Below are positions 1 to 8,430 of a stretch of 37,963 nucleotides of DNA, piece by piece (positions within the stretch are counted from its first letter, which is position 1; the number at the start of each line of letters is the position of its first letter). Origin of the DNA: Bacillota bacterium. GTDB lineage: Bacteria; Bacillota; Clostridia; Christensenellales; SZUA-584. A model generated the notes under the pieces. The model did not search any database. It was not told the DNA's origin and worked only from the letters and a program-made list of their open reading frames with translations. The stretch is taken from positions 1-37,963 of the forward strand of contig JAEWWC010000204.1 of NCBI GenBank assembly GCA_023396555.1, read 5' to 3'. The translations under genes and the position numbers were made by a program.

Positions 1-2
1 AT

Positions 3-256
3 ACGGGACCGACGGGTGATACGGGACCGACGGGTGATACCGGGCCGACAGGTGACACGGGACCGACAGGTGATACGGGGCCGACCGGCGACACGGGACC
101 GACAGGCGACACGGGACCGACGGGTGACACGGGACCGACAGGTGATACGGGACCGACGGGTGATACCGGGCCGACAGGTGATACGGGACCGACAGGTGAT
201 ACGGGGCCGACCGGCGACACGGGACCGACAGGCGACACCGGACCGACCGGTCCAGC
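3..256 (+). repeat. 18-bp tandem repeat encoding (Thr-Gly-Pro-Thr-Gly-Asp)n
   Basis: An 18-bp unit of the type ACGGGACCGACGGGTGAT is repeated about 14 times with third-position substitutions. It encodes the collagen stalk. Units differ mainly at synonymous positions, and blocks recur (for example the start and the segment from about 140), which suggests expansion by slippage or unequal exchange. Such arrays often vary in copy number between strains. Confidence 0.9.
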
Positions 257-659
257 GGTAGGGACCACAACTTTCGGTTATGTGTATGATACGAGTGGTT
301 CACAAGTTGTTACCGCTGGCACGGATGTAACCTTCGATTCCAATGGTCCGCTGAGCGGAGTGACGCATACCGCGGGAACTGCGGCGGTGACGGTTCCTAT
401 CGCCGGCACCTACCAGATCTACTATGCCGTCAACATTACGGCCGGTACTGGAGCTACTATATCGATTGCCGTAAATGGGACGGTAGATGCGTCTACAAGC
501 GTAGATCTGCTTACCGCCACTGGTGAAACGAGTGGCGATGCGATGTTGACGCTTGCTGCCGGGGATGTGCTTACGTTGAGAAACAGTTCTGTGGCTACTC
601 CCTTTACAACGTCGGCAACGAATGTGGGCGCTCAGCTTGATGTGATACTGCTGTCTTAA
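3..659 (+). CDS. Collagen-like repeat surface protein, BclA-like (5' end outside window)
   Basis: The frame is open from the left edge and encodes about 28 Gly-X-Y triplets, mostly alternating GPT and GDT, followed by a Thr/Ser/Gly/Val-rich domain of about 130 residues ending in DVILLS. Collagen-like repeats capped by a compact beta-rich, C1q/TNF-like domain are the layout of BclA-family exosporium and spore-surface filament proteins: the repeats form a triple-helical stalk and the C-terminal domain trimerises as the distal tip. The N-terminal anchoring region is outside the window, so spore location is inferred. In BclA the threonines of the repeats carry O-glycans. Here most triplets contain Thr and the next genes are glycosyltransferases, which fits a glycosylated filament. 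A strong terminator follows the stop codon. The internal ATG at 282 is in frame but is not the gene start. Confidence 0.85.
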   Translation, partial: TGPTGDTGPTGDTGPTGDTGPTGDTGPTGDTGPTGDTGPTGDTGPTGDTGPTGDTGPTGDTGPTGDTGPTGDTGPTGDTGPTGPAVGTTTFGYVYDTSGSQVVTAGTDVTFDSNGPLSGVTHTAGTAAVTVPIAGTYQIYYAVNITAGTGATISIAVNGTVDASTSVDLLTATGETSGDAMLTLAAGDVLTLRNSSVATPFTTSATNVGAQLDVILLS

Positions 660-670
660 CTTTAAGGTTC

Positions 671-702
671 AAAAAGCCGGGCATGGCGCCCGGCTTTCTT
701 TA
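671..702 (+). terminator. Rho-independent terminator after the collagen-like gene
   Basis: A perfect 10-bp stem (AAAGCCGGGC at 673-682 with GCCCGGCTTT at 688-697) with a 5-base loop runs into a T-rich tail. It lies 12 bases after the stop codon. Confidence 0.9.
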
Positions 703-723
703 TGACAGTGGTTATAAAGTATC

Positions 724-752
724 ACCGCTTTAGCTATTGCTTCATATGCTTA
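724..752 (+). promoter_or_regulatory. Possible sigma-K-like promoter before the glycosyltransferase genes
   Basis: An AC dinucleotide at 724-725 is separated by 17 bases from CATATGCTTA starting at 743. The mother-cell sigma-K consensus is AC, 16-17 bases, then CATAnnnTA; the last element here is CATAnnnTT, one base off. No good sigma-A promoter is visible between the terminator and the TTG start at 782. The motif is short, so chance is possible. Confidence 0.3.
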
Positions 753-781
753 AATGAGAAGGATCAGAGAGGTTTATTAGC

Positions 782-1885
782 TTGGGTCAATACAAAATAT
801 GTGTTTATGCAATATGCAAGAACGAAGAAAAGTTTGTGGACCGCTGGATGGATGCTGTGGGCGAGGCGGACATCGTGGTGGTATCCGATACGGGATCGAC
901 AGACGGCACGGTGGAAAAGCTGCGTGAACGGGGGGCGGCGGTATATGTCGATATCACCAGCCCGTGGCGTTTCGACACGGCGCGCAACAAGGCGATGGAC
1001 CATATACCGGATGATGTGGACATCTGCGTCTCCAACGATCTGGACGAGATATTTGAACCGGGCTGGCGGCAGAAGCTGGAGGCGGCATGGCAGCCGCAGC
1101 ACACGCACGCGCGTTACCTCTTCACATGGAGCTTCAACAGCGACGGCACACCGAACAAGCAGTTTGCGATGGAGAAGGTGCACCGGCGGCATGGCTTCCG
1201 TTGGGTGCATCCGGTGCATGAGGTGCTGGAATACAGCGGGGATGACCCGGATCAGACGGTGTGGGTGCCCGGCATGGTGCTCAACCACTACCCGGACAAC
1301 GCAAAGCCGCGCTCGCAGTATTTGCCGTTGCTGGAGCTGTCCGCGCAGGAGAATCCGGACGACGACCGCACGGCGTTCTGGCTGGGGCGGGAATATATGT
1401 ACCGCGGTATGCACGACAAGTGCATCGGGGAGCTCAAGCGGCATCTGTCGCTGCCGTCAGCGGCATGGGATGAGGAGCGCAGCGCATCCATGCGGTACAT
1501 CGCGAAAAGCTACCAGAGCAAGGGCGACAACCGGCAGGCTAAGCAGTGGCTTTTCAGGGCGGTTGCGGAATGCCCGAATGTGCGCGAGCCATATCTGCAG
1601 CTGGCAACATTGGGTTATCTGGAGAACGACTGGCCGCTGACTTATCTGATGGTCGAGAAGGCCTTAAGCATCACGCAGAAGTCGGGAAGCTATCTGTACG
1701 ACCCCAACGCGTGGGGTTACAGCTTCTACGATCTGGGCGCTATCGCGTGCTACCGGCTGGGGCTGTACGAAAAGTCGTACGCGTACGCGCAGAAAGCCTG
1801 TGATATGGAGCCGGACAACGCGCGGCTGAAGAGCAATCTGGAACTGATACGGCTCAAGCTGGATGACAAACAGGCGGGGGAATGA
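782..1885 (+). CDS. GT2-family glycosyltransferase with C-terminal TPR-like region (copy 1)
   Basis: A 367-residue cytoplasmic protein. The N-terminal half is a GT-A, family 2-like domain: CKNEEKFVDRWMD near residues 12-24, the nucleotide-sugar motif DTGSTDG at 36-42, and NDLDE at 85-89 as the likely DxD metal/nucleotide site. The C-terminal half (about 230-360) is helical with repeated Ala/Tyr/Leu patterns typical of TPR repeats. Translation starts at TTG, with an AGAGAGG ribosome binding site at 766-772; no better in-frame start precedes the conserved KICVYAICKNEE stretch. The stop overlaps the next start (ATGA), so the two are translationally coupled. The closely similar downstream gene indicates tandem duplication. 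Donor and acceptor are unknown; a role in glycosylating the collagen-like protein is inferred from position only. Confidence 0.85.
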   Translation: MGQYKICVYAICKNEEKFVDRWMDAVGEADIVVVSDTGSTDGTVEKLRERGAAVYVDITSPWRFDTARNKAMDHIPDDVDICVSNDLDEIFEPGWRQKLEAAWQPQHTHARYLFTWSFNSDGTPNKQFAMEKVHRRHGFRWVHPVHEVLEYSGDDPDQTVWVPGMVLNHYPDNAKPRSQYLPLLELSAQENPDDDRTAFWLGREYMYRGMHDKCIGELKRHLSLPSAAWDEERSASMRYIAKSYQSKGDNRQAKQWLFRAVAECPNVREPYLQLATLGYLENDWPLTYLMVEKALSITQKSGSYLYDPNAWGYSFYDLGAIACYRLGLYEKSYAYAQKACDMEPDNARLKSNLELIRLKLDDKQAGE

Positions 1886-2982
1886 CTGTGGGCAAATACA
1901 AGGTTTGCGTTTACGCCATCTGCAAAAACGAGGAGAAGTTCGTGGACCGGTGGATGGACTCGATGGGCGAGGCCGACATGATTGTGGTGACGGACACCGG
2001 CTCCACCGACGGTACGGTGGAGAAACTGTGCGAGAGGGGTGCGGTGGTGTATGTGGACGAGGTGAGGCCGTGGCGGTTTGACGTGGCGCGAAATATATCG
2101 CTGGACCATGTGCCGGGGGATGCGGACATCTGCGTCTGCACGGACCTCGATGAACTGTTCGAGCCGGGCTGGCGGGATGTTATCGAGCAGAAGTGGCAGA
2201 GCGACACCAACACGGGCAAGTATCTGTACAACTGGGCACTGAGAGCAGACGGAACGCCATATGTGCAGTTTCACTATTCCAAAATCCATTCGCGCGAGGG
2301 GTTCAAGTGGCATTATCCCATCCACGAATGGCTGTGCTGGCTTAAAGATGAGCCGCAAAAGACGGTGTTTCTGGACGGTATTGTGCTGAACCATTATCCG
2401 GACAGCGGAAAATCCCGCGGGTCCTATCTGCCGCTGCTGGAGATGGCGGTGGAGGAGAATCCAGATTGCAGCCGCATGAACTATTACCTGGGCCGCGAGT
2501 ATATGTACAAGGGTGAGTGGGAGCAGTGTATCGAGACACTGAAACGCTATCTGGCATTGCCCGCATCCACGTGGAACGAGGAGCGCTGCGCAGCCATGCG
2601 GTGGATGGCGATCAGCGCGTACAGGCTGAACCGTACACAGGAGGCTTACGCGTGGTACTACCGGGCAATCGCCGAAGCGCCGCACATGCGCGACGCGTAT
2701 GTGGAGTTCGCCAAACTGGGCTACCTGCTGCACGACTGGCCGCTGACGTTCTGCATGGTGGAGGAGGCGCTGAAGATCAAGGAGCACTCAAAGACATTCG
2801 TGAACGCGGGCCTGGCATGGGACTATACGCCAGACGACCTGGGCGCCATCGCCTGCTACTGGTTGGGCATGTATGAACGTTCCGCCGCGCATGCGCGTGC
2901 GGCACTGGCTTTCAGCCCGGATGATCAGCGCCTGCAGGGCAATCTGAAGATGATTGAAGACAGGCTGGGAAGCGAATCGTGA
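1882..2982 (+). CDS. GT2-family glycosyltransferase with C-terminal TPR-like region (copy 2)
   Basis: A 366-residue paralogue of the preceding gene, colinear over its whole length. It has CKNEEKFVDRWMD, TDTGSTDGTVEKL at about 38-49, TDLDE at 87-91 and the same helical TPR-like C-terminus with LGYLxxDWPLT and DLGAIACYxLGxYE segments. The start ATG overlaps the previous stop by the ATGA arrangement. The shared active-site motifs and divergent loops suggest two transferases with the same fold that may add successive or alternative sugars. There is no signal peptide or membrane segment, so action is cytoplasmic. Confidence 0.85.
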   Translation: MTVGKYKVCVYAICKNEEKFVDRWMDSMGEADMIVVTDTGSTDGTVEKLCERGAVVYVDEVRPWRFDVARNISLDHVPGDADICVCTDLDELFEPGWRDVIEQKWQSDTNTGKYLYNWALRADGTPYVQFHYSKIHSREGFKWHYPIHEWLCWLKDEPQKTVFLDGIVLNHYPDSGKSRGSYLPLLEMAVEENPDCSRMNYYLGREYMYKGEWEQCIETLKRYLALPASTWNEERCAAMRWMAISAYRLNRTQEAYAWYYRAIAEAPHMRDAYVEFAKLGYLLHDWPLTFCMVEEALKIKEHSKTFVNAGLAWDYTPDDLGAIACYWLGMYERSAAHARAALAFSPDDQRLQGNLKMIEDRLGSES

Positions 2983-3052
2983 CGTCTGACCGCCAAATAC
3001 ATTAATCAAAGCTCTTACTAATCTACAGATTTTACGGCCAAGGGGGGACACC

Positions 3053-4018
3053 ATGAAAATTGTGATTTACGGTGACTATGTTTTTTCTGTCGAAGTTGCC
3101 AGCGGCTTTCTGGAAATCGGCTGTGAGACGGATATCATCCATCCCGAAACGGCGCATGAGCTGGGACAGTACATCAGGGAAGCCAAACCCGATATATTCA
3201 TGACGCTGGGAACGCCGTCGTTTTACAGACAGGAGATGCTGAATACCATCGGTAAAAAGACTTCACCAGGAACGATATATGTCCACTGGGACACCGACGG
3301 CGTACTCTGGGAAGCTCTTGAAATGAATCTGATCCGTGCGTCCGGGCCGGATGCGGTGTTTACCATATGTCCCGTCATGCAGGAAAGGATCAGCAAGCTG
3401 GGTATACCATGCTATATTCTGCTGTTCGCCTCAAACGCCCAGATGCATCATCCGGTGCTGGCAGACGATGAGTACGCGGGCAAGATTACTTTCGTCGGTA
3501 ACTGGTATCGAGCATTGGCCGAAACGATGCCGGAGCATTTGCGCCATGAATCGATGCGTATACTGTTCAAGCCCCTGATAGAAGGCGGTAATGAAGTCCA
3601 TTTCTACGGCGCGAACGCAGCGGATTATCCTTTCAGGCAGGTGTTTGGGCTGGATATCCCCCGGAACTGCTTTCACGGTCATGTGCCCTACGAGCACATA
3701 CACAGAATATTCAGCGGATGTTTTATCAATCTGGTGCCACAGAATTACGAGCATTCCATCATCAAGAGGGCGTTTGAGATACTGGGCTCCGGAGGGTTCG
3801 GCCTGTCCTACGATACGGCAGCAATGAGAGCGACTTTCCCGGAAGGAAACGGTTTCGTATATACGTCTTCGCCAAAGGAGACGCTGGAGATCGTCGAGTA
3901 TTACCGGAATGAGCCAGAGGCTTACAACAGGGTCCGGAAGAATGCGCTGATAATGGCGCAGAAACACACTTACAGGCAGCGGGCCGAGACGATTGTCCGG
4001 GAGCTTTTTCCGGGCTGA
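3053..4018 (+). CDS. CgeB-like glycosyltransferase-family protein (copy 1)
   Basis: A 321-residue protein with a GT-B-type layout. The N-terminal Rossmann-like half (MKIVIYGDYVFS) contains HWDTDG at 78-83. The C-terminal half contains GHVPYEHIHRIFSGC and the nucleotide-sugar-binding-type segment KRAFEILGSGGF at about 245-256, as in the Glyco_trans_1_2 / CgeB-YkvP group. CgeB and relatives act on the outer spore surface of Bacillus; the function here is inferred from that group and the neighbouring collagen-like gene. A GGGGGGA ribosome binding site at 3042-3048 supports the ATG at 3053. It is clearly homologous to the gene at 8431. A terminator follows, so it ends its own transcription unit. 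Confidence 0.75.
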   Translation: MKIVIYGDYVFSVEVASGFLEIGCETDIIHPETAHELGQYIREAKPDIFMTLGTPSFYRQEMLNTIGKKTSPGTIYVHWDTDGVLWEALEMNLIRASGPDAVFTICPVMQERISKLGIPCYILLFASNAQMHHPVLADDEYAGKITFVGNWYRALAETMPEHLRHESMRILFKPLIEGGNEVHFYGANAADYPFRQVFGLDIPRNCFHGHVPYEHIHRIFSGCFINLVPQNYEHSIIKRAFEILGSGGFGLSYDTAAMRATFPEGNGFVYTSSPKETLEIVEYYRNEPEAYNRVRKNALIMAQKHTYRQRAETIVRELFPG

Positions 4019-4037
4019 AAGAGGATGCACAGCACAT

Positions 4038-4073
4038 AACAATCGGCCTAGATAATCGGGCTGATTGTTTTTG
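4038..4073 (+). terminator. Rho-independent terminator
   Basis: An 11-bp stem with one G-U pair (AACAATCGGCC at 4038-4048 with GGCTGATTGTT at 4059-4069) is followed by TTTTTG. It separates the glycosyltransferase genes from the UDP-FucNAc genes. Confidence 0.85.
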
Positions 4074-4254
4074 TTATCGGTTAACACCAAAGTTATAAAC
4101 ACGATGCTTATACATGTCATATTTGTACTGTCACCGCCGTGACTTTTGATCGGGGACAAGCTTCATCTTTGTCTTTGAGTGAATAAACTATACAGTCAGG
4201 ATACGTGAAAATATCCGGCTGTAACGCATACTTTAATAGGGAACGGTATACGGC

Positions 4255-5271
4255 ATGTTTAAGGACAAAACACTGTTGATCACCGGCGGCACGGGCTCGT
4301 TCGGCAACGCCGTGATCGGGCGTTTCATCGGCACGGATATCGGGGAGATCCGTGTGTTCTCACGCGACGAAAAAAAACAGGATGATATGCGCAAAAGCTA
4401 CGGCAGCCCCAAGCTGAAGTTCATGATCGGGGATGTGCGCGACATATCCAGTGTGCGCAATGCCGTATACGGTGTGGACTATATATTTCATGCTGCGGCA
4501 TTGAAACAGGTGCCCAGCTGCGAGTTTTTTCCGATGGAGGCCGTGAAGACCAACGTGCTGGGTGCGGAGAACGTGCTGACCGCGGCCATTGAGGCGGGTG
4601 TGCGCAAGGTGGTCTGCCTGTCCACCGACAAGGCGGTGTATCCCATCAACGCGATGGGCATGTCCAAGGCGCTGATGGAAAAGACGTTTATCGCGAAATC
4701 GCGCGCCAGCCGGGACACGCTGATCTGCGGCACACGCTACGGCAATGTGATGGCATCACGCGGGTCGGTGATACCGCTGTTTATCAGTCAGATCAAAGCG
4801 GGTGAGCCGCTGACGCTGACCGATCCCGGCATGACGCGGTTCCTGATGAATCTGGAGGAGGCTATCGATCTTGTGTTATTCGCGTTCGAGCACGCGCAGC
4901 CGGGAGACTTGATGGTAAAAAAATCTCCGGCTAGCACAATCGGGGAGCTGGCACAGGAGCTTAAAAAGCTGTTCGGAGCCGACAACGAAGTGCGAGTGAT
5001 CGGCGTGAGGATGGGCGAGAAAATTCATGAGACGTTGCTGACGCGGGAAGAGCGGGCAGCCGCCATCGACATGGGAGACTTCTTCCGCATACCCGCGGAC
5101 ACCAGCGGCCTGAACTACGCCAAGTATTTCAGCAGCGGGAATCGGCAGGTCGCGGGTATGGAGGAGTACAATTCGAGCAACACGCACCGTCTGACAGAGG
5201 CGGAACTGGAACAAACGCTGCTCGGCTGTGAATATGTCGCAGGCGAGCTTTCGGGCTGGAGGGAAGTATGA
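4255..5271 (+). CDS. capE: UDP-GlcNAc 4,6-dehydratase/5-epimerase, first step to UDP-L-FucNAc (CapE/FnlA/WbjB)
   Basis: A 338-residue extended short-chain dehydrogenase. The NAD(P)-binding GGTGSFG motif is at 11-17, the DVRD segment follows at about 60-63, and the catalytic region STDKAVYPINAMGMSK carries the M-x-x-x-K variant (M134, K138) of the CapD/FlaA1 group. Family enzymes convert UDP-GlcNAc to a 4-keto-6-deoxy sugar with C5 inversion. The C-terminal extension (MGEKIHETLLTREE, then AGMEEYNSSNTHRL) distinguishes CapE/FnlA/WbjB from plain 4,6-dehydratases. Length matches the roughly 340-residue family. The downstream CapF and CapG homologues confirm the pathway. The stop overlaps the capF start, indicating coupling. 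The ribosome binding site is weak (AGGGA at 4238-4242, rather far from the ATG), and no clear promoter was seen upstream. Confidence 0.9.
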   Translation: MFKDKTLLITGGTGSFGNAVIGRFIGTDIGEIRVFSRDEKKQDDMRKSYGSPKLKFMIGDVRDISSVRNAVYGVDYIFHAAALKQVPSCEFFPMEAVKTNVLGAENVLTAAIEAGVRKVVCLSTDKAVYPINAMGMSKALMEKTFIAKSRASRDTLICGTRYGNVMASRGSVIPLFISQIKAGEPLTLTDPGMTRFLMNLEEAIDLVLFAFEHAQPGDLMVKKSPASTIGELAQELKKLFGADNEVRVIGVRMGEKIHETLLTREERAAAIDMGDFFRIPADTSGLNYAKYFSSGNRQVAGMEEYNSSNTHRLTEAELEQTLLGCEYVAGELSGWREV

Positions 5272-6377
5272 AGCTGCTGGTGACGGGGGCGTACGGGTTT
5301 ATAGGTAAGAATCTGTGCGCGCATATTGAAGCGAACGGTCTGGGCGAGCTGCTGCTGTTTGACAGGGATACGGGTCCGACGCTGCTGGATTCATTCGCGG
5401 GCGCGTGCGATTTTGTATTTCATCTGGCGGGTGTGAACAGACCGGCGGACGAGGCCGGCTTCGAGGAAAACGTGACATTCACGAAACGGCTGCTGGAAAG
5501 CCTGATGCGTCAGCGTAAATCTGTGCCGGTACTGATGTCGTCATCCGTTCAGGCGCGGCTGGACAACGCTTATGGCAGAAGCAAGAAACGGGCGGAGGCG
5601 CTGGCGTTTGATTACGCGGCGGCGACGGGCGCGCCGGTCTACGTCTACCGGCTGCCCGGCGTGTTCGGCAAATGGTGCGCGCCACACTACAACAGCGTGG
5701 TGGCCACGTTCTGCCATAACGCTGCGCGTGGGCTGCCGATGCGCGTGGACGACCCGGATGCGGTGATTGAACTGGCGTATATTGACGACGTGACGATGGC
5801 GTTTACGGGAGCGCTGCAAGGGTATGCGGATAAACCGGGAGGGTACTGCGTCGTTCCCGTTACGCATCATGTGTCGGTGGGACATCTGGCACAGATAATC
5901 GATGCGTTTCACAGTCGGCCGGGATTGTTCGTTCCGGACGTGGGCGATACGCTGACACGGCAGCTGTTCAGCACATATTTATCCTATCTGCCCGAAGACG
6001 GTCTGGCGCAACCGCTGGTGATGCATCGCGACGAACGCGGCTCATTTGCGGAGTGCGTCAAGTCTCCTTCGGCAGGACAGGTGTCCGTCAATAGCGCACG
6101 GCCCGGCGTCACCAAGGGCGGCCACTGGCACCAGACCAAGACGGAGACATTTTTCGTAGCGAGCGGTGAGGGCGTGATACGGTTGAAAAGGCTGGGCGGG
6201 GACCGCGTACACGAATACGCCGTTTCTGCGGAGGAGCCGCAGGCGGTAACGATACCGCCGGGATACATCCACGAAGTAACGAACACGGGTGCGGGCGACA
6301 TGGTGATGCTGATATGGGCCAGCGAGGTGTTCGATCCGCAGCGTCCGGACACATACGCTGCCAAGATGGACGAGTGA
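5268..6377 (+). CDS. capF: UDP-2-acetamido-2,6-dideoxy-hexulose reductase/epimerase with cupin domain (CapF/FnlB/WbjC)
   Basis: A 369-residue protein, the same length as Staphylococcus aureus CapF. An N-terminal SDR domain (TGAYGFIGKN at 6-15, then FHLAGVNRP) is followed from about residue 250 by a cupin domain with GGHWHQTKTETFFV and PPGYIHEVTN, whose His and Glu residues match the zinc-binding cupin of CapF. In the family the cupin part epimerises C3 and the SDR part reduces C4, giving UDP-N-acetyl-L-talosamine. The start ATG overlaps the capE stop by four bases. The segment with RSKKRAEAL supplies the lysine of the SDR active site. The fusion of these two domains is specific to the UDP-FucNAc pathway. 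Confidence 0.92.
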   Translation: MKLLVTGAYGFIGKNLCAHIEANGLGELLLFDRDTGPTLLDSFAGACDFVFHLAGVNRPADEAGFEENVTFTKRLLESLMRQRKSVPVLMSSSVQARLDNAYGRSKKRAEALAFDYAAATGAPVYVYRLPGVFGKWCAPHYNSVVATFCHNAARGLPMRVDDPDAVIELAYIDDVTMAFTGALQGYADKPGGYCVVPVTHHVSVGHLAQIIDAFHSRPGLFVPDVGDTLTRQLFSTYLSYLPEDGLAQPLVMHRDERGSFAECVKSPSAGQVSVNSARPGVTKGGHWHQTKTETFFVASGEGVIRLKRLGGDRVHEYAVSAEEPQAVTIPPGYIHEVTNTGAGDMVMLIWASEVFDPQRPDTYAAKMDE

Positions 6378-6398
6378 GCGGCAAGTATGGGGGTAGCG

Positions 6399-7583
6399 AT
6401 GAACAAACTGAAGGTGATGACCGTCATTGGCACGCGGCCAGAGATCATTCGGCTGTCCGCCTGCATCAAGGCGTTTGACCGGTATTTTGAGCATATACTG
6501 GTGCATACGGGGCAGAACTGGGCCTATACGCTGAACGGTGTCTTTTTTGATGATCTGGGTCTGCGGGCGCCGGACTACAGCCTGGAGTGCGCCGGGCGCA
6601 ACCTCGGGGAGACGATGGGCAATATTATCGCGGCAGCGTATGATGTGATGCATAAGGAGAAACCGGATGCGCTGGTGGTGCTGGGAGACACTAACTCGGC
6701 GCTGTCCGTGATACCCGCGAAACGGCTGAAGATACCCATATTTCATATGGAGGCGGGCAACCGCTGCTTTGACTTCAACGTACCAGAGGAGATCAACCGC
6801 CGCATCGTGGACCATGTGGCGGACATTAATCTGGCCTACACCGAACATGCCCGCCGGTATTTGCTGGCCGAAGGGCTGCCGAAAGACGGCATATTCGTGA
6901 CGGGTTCACCAATGCCTGAGGTGCTGAAAAATCAGTCGGCGGCTATCGCCGGGAGCCGTGCATTGGAGCGGCTGGACGTGAGGCCGGGCGAATACATGCT
7001 GGTATCCGCGCACCGCGAAGAGAACATCGACGACGAAACAGCCTTCCGGTCGCTGATGAACGCGGTGAACGCGGCGGCGGAGGCCTATGGCATGCCGGTG
7101 GTGTTCTCGGTGCATCCACGCAGCTTCAGGCAGATCGAAAGCCGTGGTTTTACTTTCCATCCGCTGGTGAAACGGATGGAGCCGTTCGGGTTTTCGGACT
7201 ACTGCCGGTTACAGACGGACGCATACTGCGTGCTGTCGGACAGCGGCACGCTGTCGGAGGAGAGCGCGATACTGGGGTTTGCCGCCGTGCTGCTGCGAAC
7301 GTCCACAGAACGGCCCGAGGCGCTGGACGCCGGAACCATCGTGATCGCAGGGACGACGGAGACGGATCTGCTGCAGGCCATTGAACTGGCGGCGGCCATG
7401 CGGGGCAATAAGGAAGAGGCGGCAGTCGTGGCCGATTACATGGATACCAATGTGTCCGCCAAGGTCGTCAGGATCATACAGAGCTATACGAAGCTCGTCA
7501 ACCGAAATACATGGAGGAAGCCGCCGGGCGGCAATGCCGCGGACGTACACTCCGATACTATCGAAGGAGAGAACGCAGAATGA
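6399..7583 (+). CDS. capG: UDP-N-acetylglucosamine 2-epimerase family, final UDP-L-FucNAc step (CapG/FnlC/WbjD)
   Basis: A GT-B-fold non-hydrolysing 2-epimerase of about 394 residues. Motifs seen are MTVIGTRPEIIRLS at the N-terminus, HTGQNW, VLGDTNSAL, HMEAGNRCFD, PEEINRRIVDHVAD, VSAHREENID and SDSGTLSEES, all typical of the WecB family. As third gene after capE and capF it should convert UDP-L-TalNAc to UDP-L-FucNAc. I chose the ATG at 6399 because GGGGG at 6389-6393 is well spaced before it and MNKLKVMTVIGTRPE is the usual N-terminus; the in-frame ATG at 6387 would add MGVA. The last four bases overlap the next start. Confidence 0.9.
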   Translation: MNKLKVMTVIGTRPEIIRLSACIKAFDRYFEHILVHTGQNWAYTLNGVFFDDLGLRAPDYSLECAGRNLGETMGNIIAAAYDVMHKEKPDALVVLGDTNSALSVIPAKRLKIPIFHMEAGNRCFDFNVPEEINRRIVDHVADINLAYTEHARRYLLAEGLPKDGIFVTGSPMPEVLKNQSAAIAGSRALERLDVRPGEYMLVSAHREENIDDETAFRSLMNAVNAAAEAYGMPVVFSVHPRSFRQIESRGFTFHPLVKRMEPFGFSDYCRLQTDAYCVLSDSGTLSEESAILGFAAVLLRTSTERPEALDAGTIVIAGTTETDLLQAIELAAAMRGNKEEAAVVADYMDTNVSAKVVRIIQSYTKLVNRNTWRKPPGGNAADVHSDTIEGENAE

Positions 7584-8419
7584 GACTGGTTCACACACTG
7601 CTGTATCTGTACCGGGAGGACCGGGCGGCAGAGGACGGCATCATGACGGCCGTCTGCCTGAAGTCGCTGGAAAAAAGTACGTACAATACCGTCGTCATCT
7701 ATAATCAGGGCGCCAAGAGCAACGATGCACTGAAGGAAGAACTGAAGCTTTTAAAACTGGATATTCACGTAATTGGAGACGGCGTCAACGTGGGAACGGC
7801 GATGGGTCGGCAGAAGTGCTTTGAATATATCTGGGCACACATGCCCGATACCGAATTCATCAGCGAGATACACCCGGACATGATATTCGCGCCCCACTGG
7901 GAGGATGCGCTGGTGGAATATCTGGACAGCCATGACGAGCCGCTGATCAGCTGTGGTATTGTAGACCAGAAGGGCAATATGCCGTTTCTGAACAAAAAGG
8001 AAGCAGTGGATGATGGGAGGCATGATTTTGACGAATTTCTCGCCGGACTGAAAACAGATCAGGTGGTCCGTGGGTTTACCTGTCCCTGTGTGCATGTATC
8101 CGCGATACTGAAGGAAACGGGAGGTTACAACGCCGCATTCTTAAAAGGCCGGCAGTGCTTTGAGGACGATAGCATGCTGCTGGGCTACTATTATTACTAC
8201 GGCACGAAGCGCGCGTGGTATCCCAAGATCAACTATAATTCCGTCGTTTATCATGCGGTGGCGGGCCAGAGGCTGGATATGAAGGGTAATGTGATGGTCA
8301 ATTTCAACGGGCTGGTCCGGCAATACGGCGCGATGGGCGTAAAAGCGCTGGTTTCAATTCACGAAAGTAAATGGCATAAGAACTTTTTCACCTACCAGTA
8401 CAACCAGCTGATTAAGTGA
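7580..8419 (+). CDS. GT-A-like glycosyltransferase, family uncertain
   Basis: A 279-residue protein that resembles family 2-type glycosyltransferases: MRLVHTLLYLYREDRAAEDGIM, VVIYNQG at 38-44, a variable-loop region, EIHPDMIF at 96-103 in the place of the DxD motif, and FEDDSMLLGYYYYYG near 200, like the acceptor-side ED motif. There is no membrane segment. The ATG at 7580 overlaps the capG stop (ATGA) and has AAGGAGA at 7564-7570. A longer in-frame start at 7511 would lie inside capG and is less likely. Position after the UDP-FucNAc genes makes it a candidate FucNAc transferase, which is an inference. Confidence 0.75.
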   Translation: MRLVHTLLYLYREDRAAEDGIMTAVCLKSLEKSTYNTVVIYNQGAKSNDALKEELKLLKLDIHVIGDGVNVGTAMGRQKCFEYIWAHMPDTEFISEIHPDMIFAPHWEDALVEYLDSHDEPLISCGIVDQKGNMPFLNKKEAVDDGRHDFDEFLAGLKTDQVVRGFTCPCVHVSAILKETGGYNAAFLKGRQCFEDDSMLLGYYYYYGTKRAWYPKINYNSVVYHAVAGQRLDMKGNVMVNFNGLVRQYGAMGVKALVSIHESKWHKNFFTYQYNQLIK

Positions 8420-8430
8420 GCGGCAAACCT

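Noticed and set aside
3..256. CRISPR-like short repeats
   Set aside because: Units are directly adjacent without spacers and encode Gly-X-Y in frame.
16..261. Arg/Asp-rich ORF over the repeat region
   Set aside because: It is the out-of-frame reading of the collagen repeat; the Gly-X-Y frame continues into the following domain and is the real one.
1750..2787. Long antisense ORF of 345 codons opposite the second GT2 gene
   Set aside because: High-GC codon bias creates long antisense frames; the + frame has clear GT2 motifs, start and coupling.
4130..4143. GTCAC-CGCC-GTGAC inverted repeat before capE
   Set aside because: Only five base pairs, no T-run, and no repeated partner elsewhere; too weak to call an operator.
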